Position numbers and translations under genes: made by a program | Notes under the pieces: model-generated | What the model was told of the DNA's origin: nothing | The model's database searches: none | Seen by the model: the letters and a program-made list of their open reading frames with translations, nothing else | Shown here: piece after piece, positions 6,266 through 6,533 of the stretch | Position numbering within the stretch: the stretch's first letter is position 1 | Layout: each line of letters starts with the position of its first letter | DNA from: Dehalococcoidales bacterium | GTDB lineage: Bacteria > Chloroflexota > Dehalococcoidia > Dehalococcoidales > UBA2162 | Assembly (NCBI GenBank): GCA_016844285.1 | Contig: JAENIS010000080.1 | Span: 1-6,533 of the forward strand | Length of the DNA stretch: 6,533 nucleotides | Reading direction: 5' to 3'

Positions 6266-6294
6266 ATTATACCTTGCGGTAAGAGCCTCGTCAA
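6266..6294 (-). promoter_or_regulatory. Near-consensus sigma70-type promoter upstream of tRNA-Arg
   Basis: On the minus strand TTGACG (6294-6289, 5 of 6), an exact 17-base spacer, and a perfect TATAAT (6271-6266). The start site would be near 6259, giving a leader of about 100 bases before the mature tRNA, which is long. No other gene lies between, so the tRNA is the likely product. The leader shows no convincing ORF and no strong fold, only an AAAAGC...GCTTTT pairing with a large loop. Confidence 0.6.
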
Positions 6295-6342
6295 AGCGAG
6301 CCGCCGCCTCTTGGAGACCCGGAGTGACGTGACTATACAGGT

Positions 6343-6397
6343 CAAGAGTTTAGGCTTCTGAACTCTTGCAGTTGGTCAACATTGACACTAAGCCTAA
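6343..6397. other. Intergenic patch of overlapping inverted repeats
   Basis: Three inverted repeats lie within 55 bp between the second CoA-transferase and the tRNA promoter: CAAGAGTT (6343-6350) / AACTCTTG (6361-6368); GTCAA (6375-6379) / TTGAC (6382-6386); and TTAGGCTT (6350-6357) / AAGCCTAA (6390-6397). The first and third cannot fully form together because they share position 6350 and interleave. It may end or stabilise the CoA-transferase transcript (minus strand), but no T-run follows. Nothing else is seen in the 6159-6437 gap apart from the tRNA promoter. Confidence 0.35.
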
Positions 6398-6437
6398 GAA
6401 AATGGATACCCTGCACTGAGGTGGAGAGTGGCTGCCC

Positions 6438-6533
6438 CTAGTAGACAACCTTCTCTTCGATAAGCTGGGTATATTCTTCGGCGTCGAGGCCAAGAAGCTC
6501 CCGGAAGACATAGTCGTTGTGCTCCCCTAAGAG
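6438..6533 (-). CDS. CaiB/BaiF family CoA-transferase, C-terminal fragment (cut by window edge)
   Basis: The frame enters from the right edge and ends with TAG at 6440-6438, giving 31 residues. They contain GEHNDYVFRELLGLDAEEY and end in EEKVVY, the standard tail of family III CoA-transferases (compare GEHTEETLIELLGM near the end of the complete copy at 2889-4082). The fragment is short, so the assignment rests on this tail motif alone. The catalytic part is outside the window. Base composition and codon use look like the neighbours. It is transcribed toward the tRNA-Arg gene, which has its own promoter in between. Confidence 0.75.
   Translation of the reverse strand, partial: LLGEHNDYVFRELLGLDAEEYTQLIEEKVVY

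Overview
This window looks like a chromosomal segment from a bacterium with roughly 50% GC. My best guess is an uncultured Dehalococcoidia-like member of the Chloroflexota. The reasons are the side-by-side dGTPase (dgt) and primase (dnaG) genes, a primase zinc motif with a CFGAC spacing, CaiB/BaiF CoA-transferases on both sides of the window, and intergenic palindromes of the 'CATTGCGAGCGAAGCGAAGCAATCTC' style, shown here only in part. The lineage call is inference from gene content and remembered family sequences, not from a search.

Layout. Positions 1-1094 (minus) hold the N-terminal two thirds of DNA primase DnaG, cut by the window edge. Positions 1095-1599 have no gene and are full of repeats: a cluster of C/T-rich hairpins (about 1163-1415), then a 131-bp palindromic element (copy A, 1459-1589). 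The dgt gene (minus) occupies 1600-2652. It is divergent from a CaiB/BaiF family CoA-transferase at 2889-4082 (plus), with candidate promoters for both in the gap. Positions 4083-4351 hold an inverted second copy of the palindromic element (copy B, 4143-4265). A GT4 glycosyltransferase of the diacylglycerol glucosyltransferase type follows at 4352-5488 (plus), then a small lipoprotein with a chagasin/I42 protease-inhibitor domain at 5636-6028 (plus). On the minus strand there is a complete tRNA-Arg(CCT) with encoded CCA at 6083-6158 and a near-consensus promoter at 6266-6294. The last 31 codons of a second CoA-transferase run from 6438 to the window end.

How the genes fit together. dgt and dnaG concern nucleotide pool control and replication priming and form a co-oriented pair, although about 500 bp of repeats now separates them. 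The CoA-transferases point to organic-acid or fatty-acid CoA metabolism. The glycosyltransferase probably makes membrane glycolipid or a surface glycan. The lipoprotein would act outside the membrane against cysteine peptidases. These look like separate transcription units, not one pathway.

I did not find a convincing undescribed multi-gene system. The most notable non-coding signal is the pair of inverted element copies. Each lies just past the 3' end of a different gene, with the same end facing that gene's stop codon. They differ by a 19-bp indel that removes one arm of an internal hairpin.
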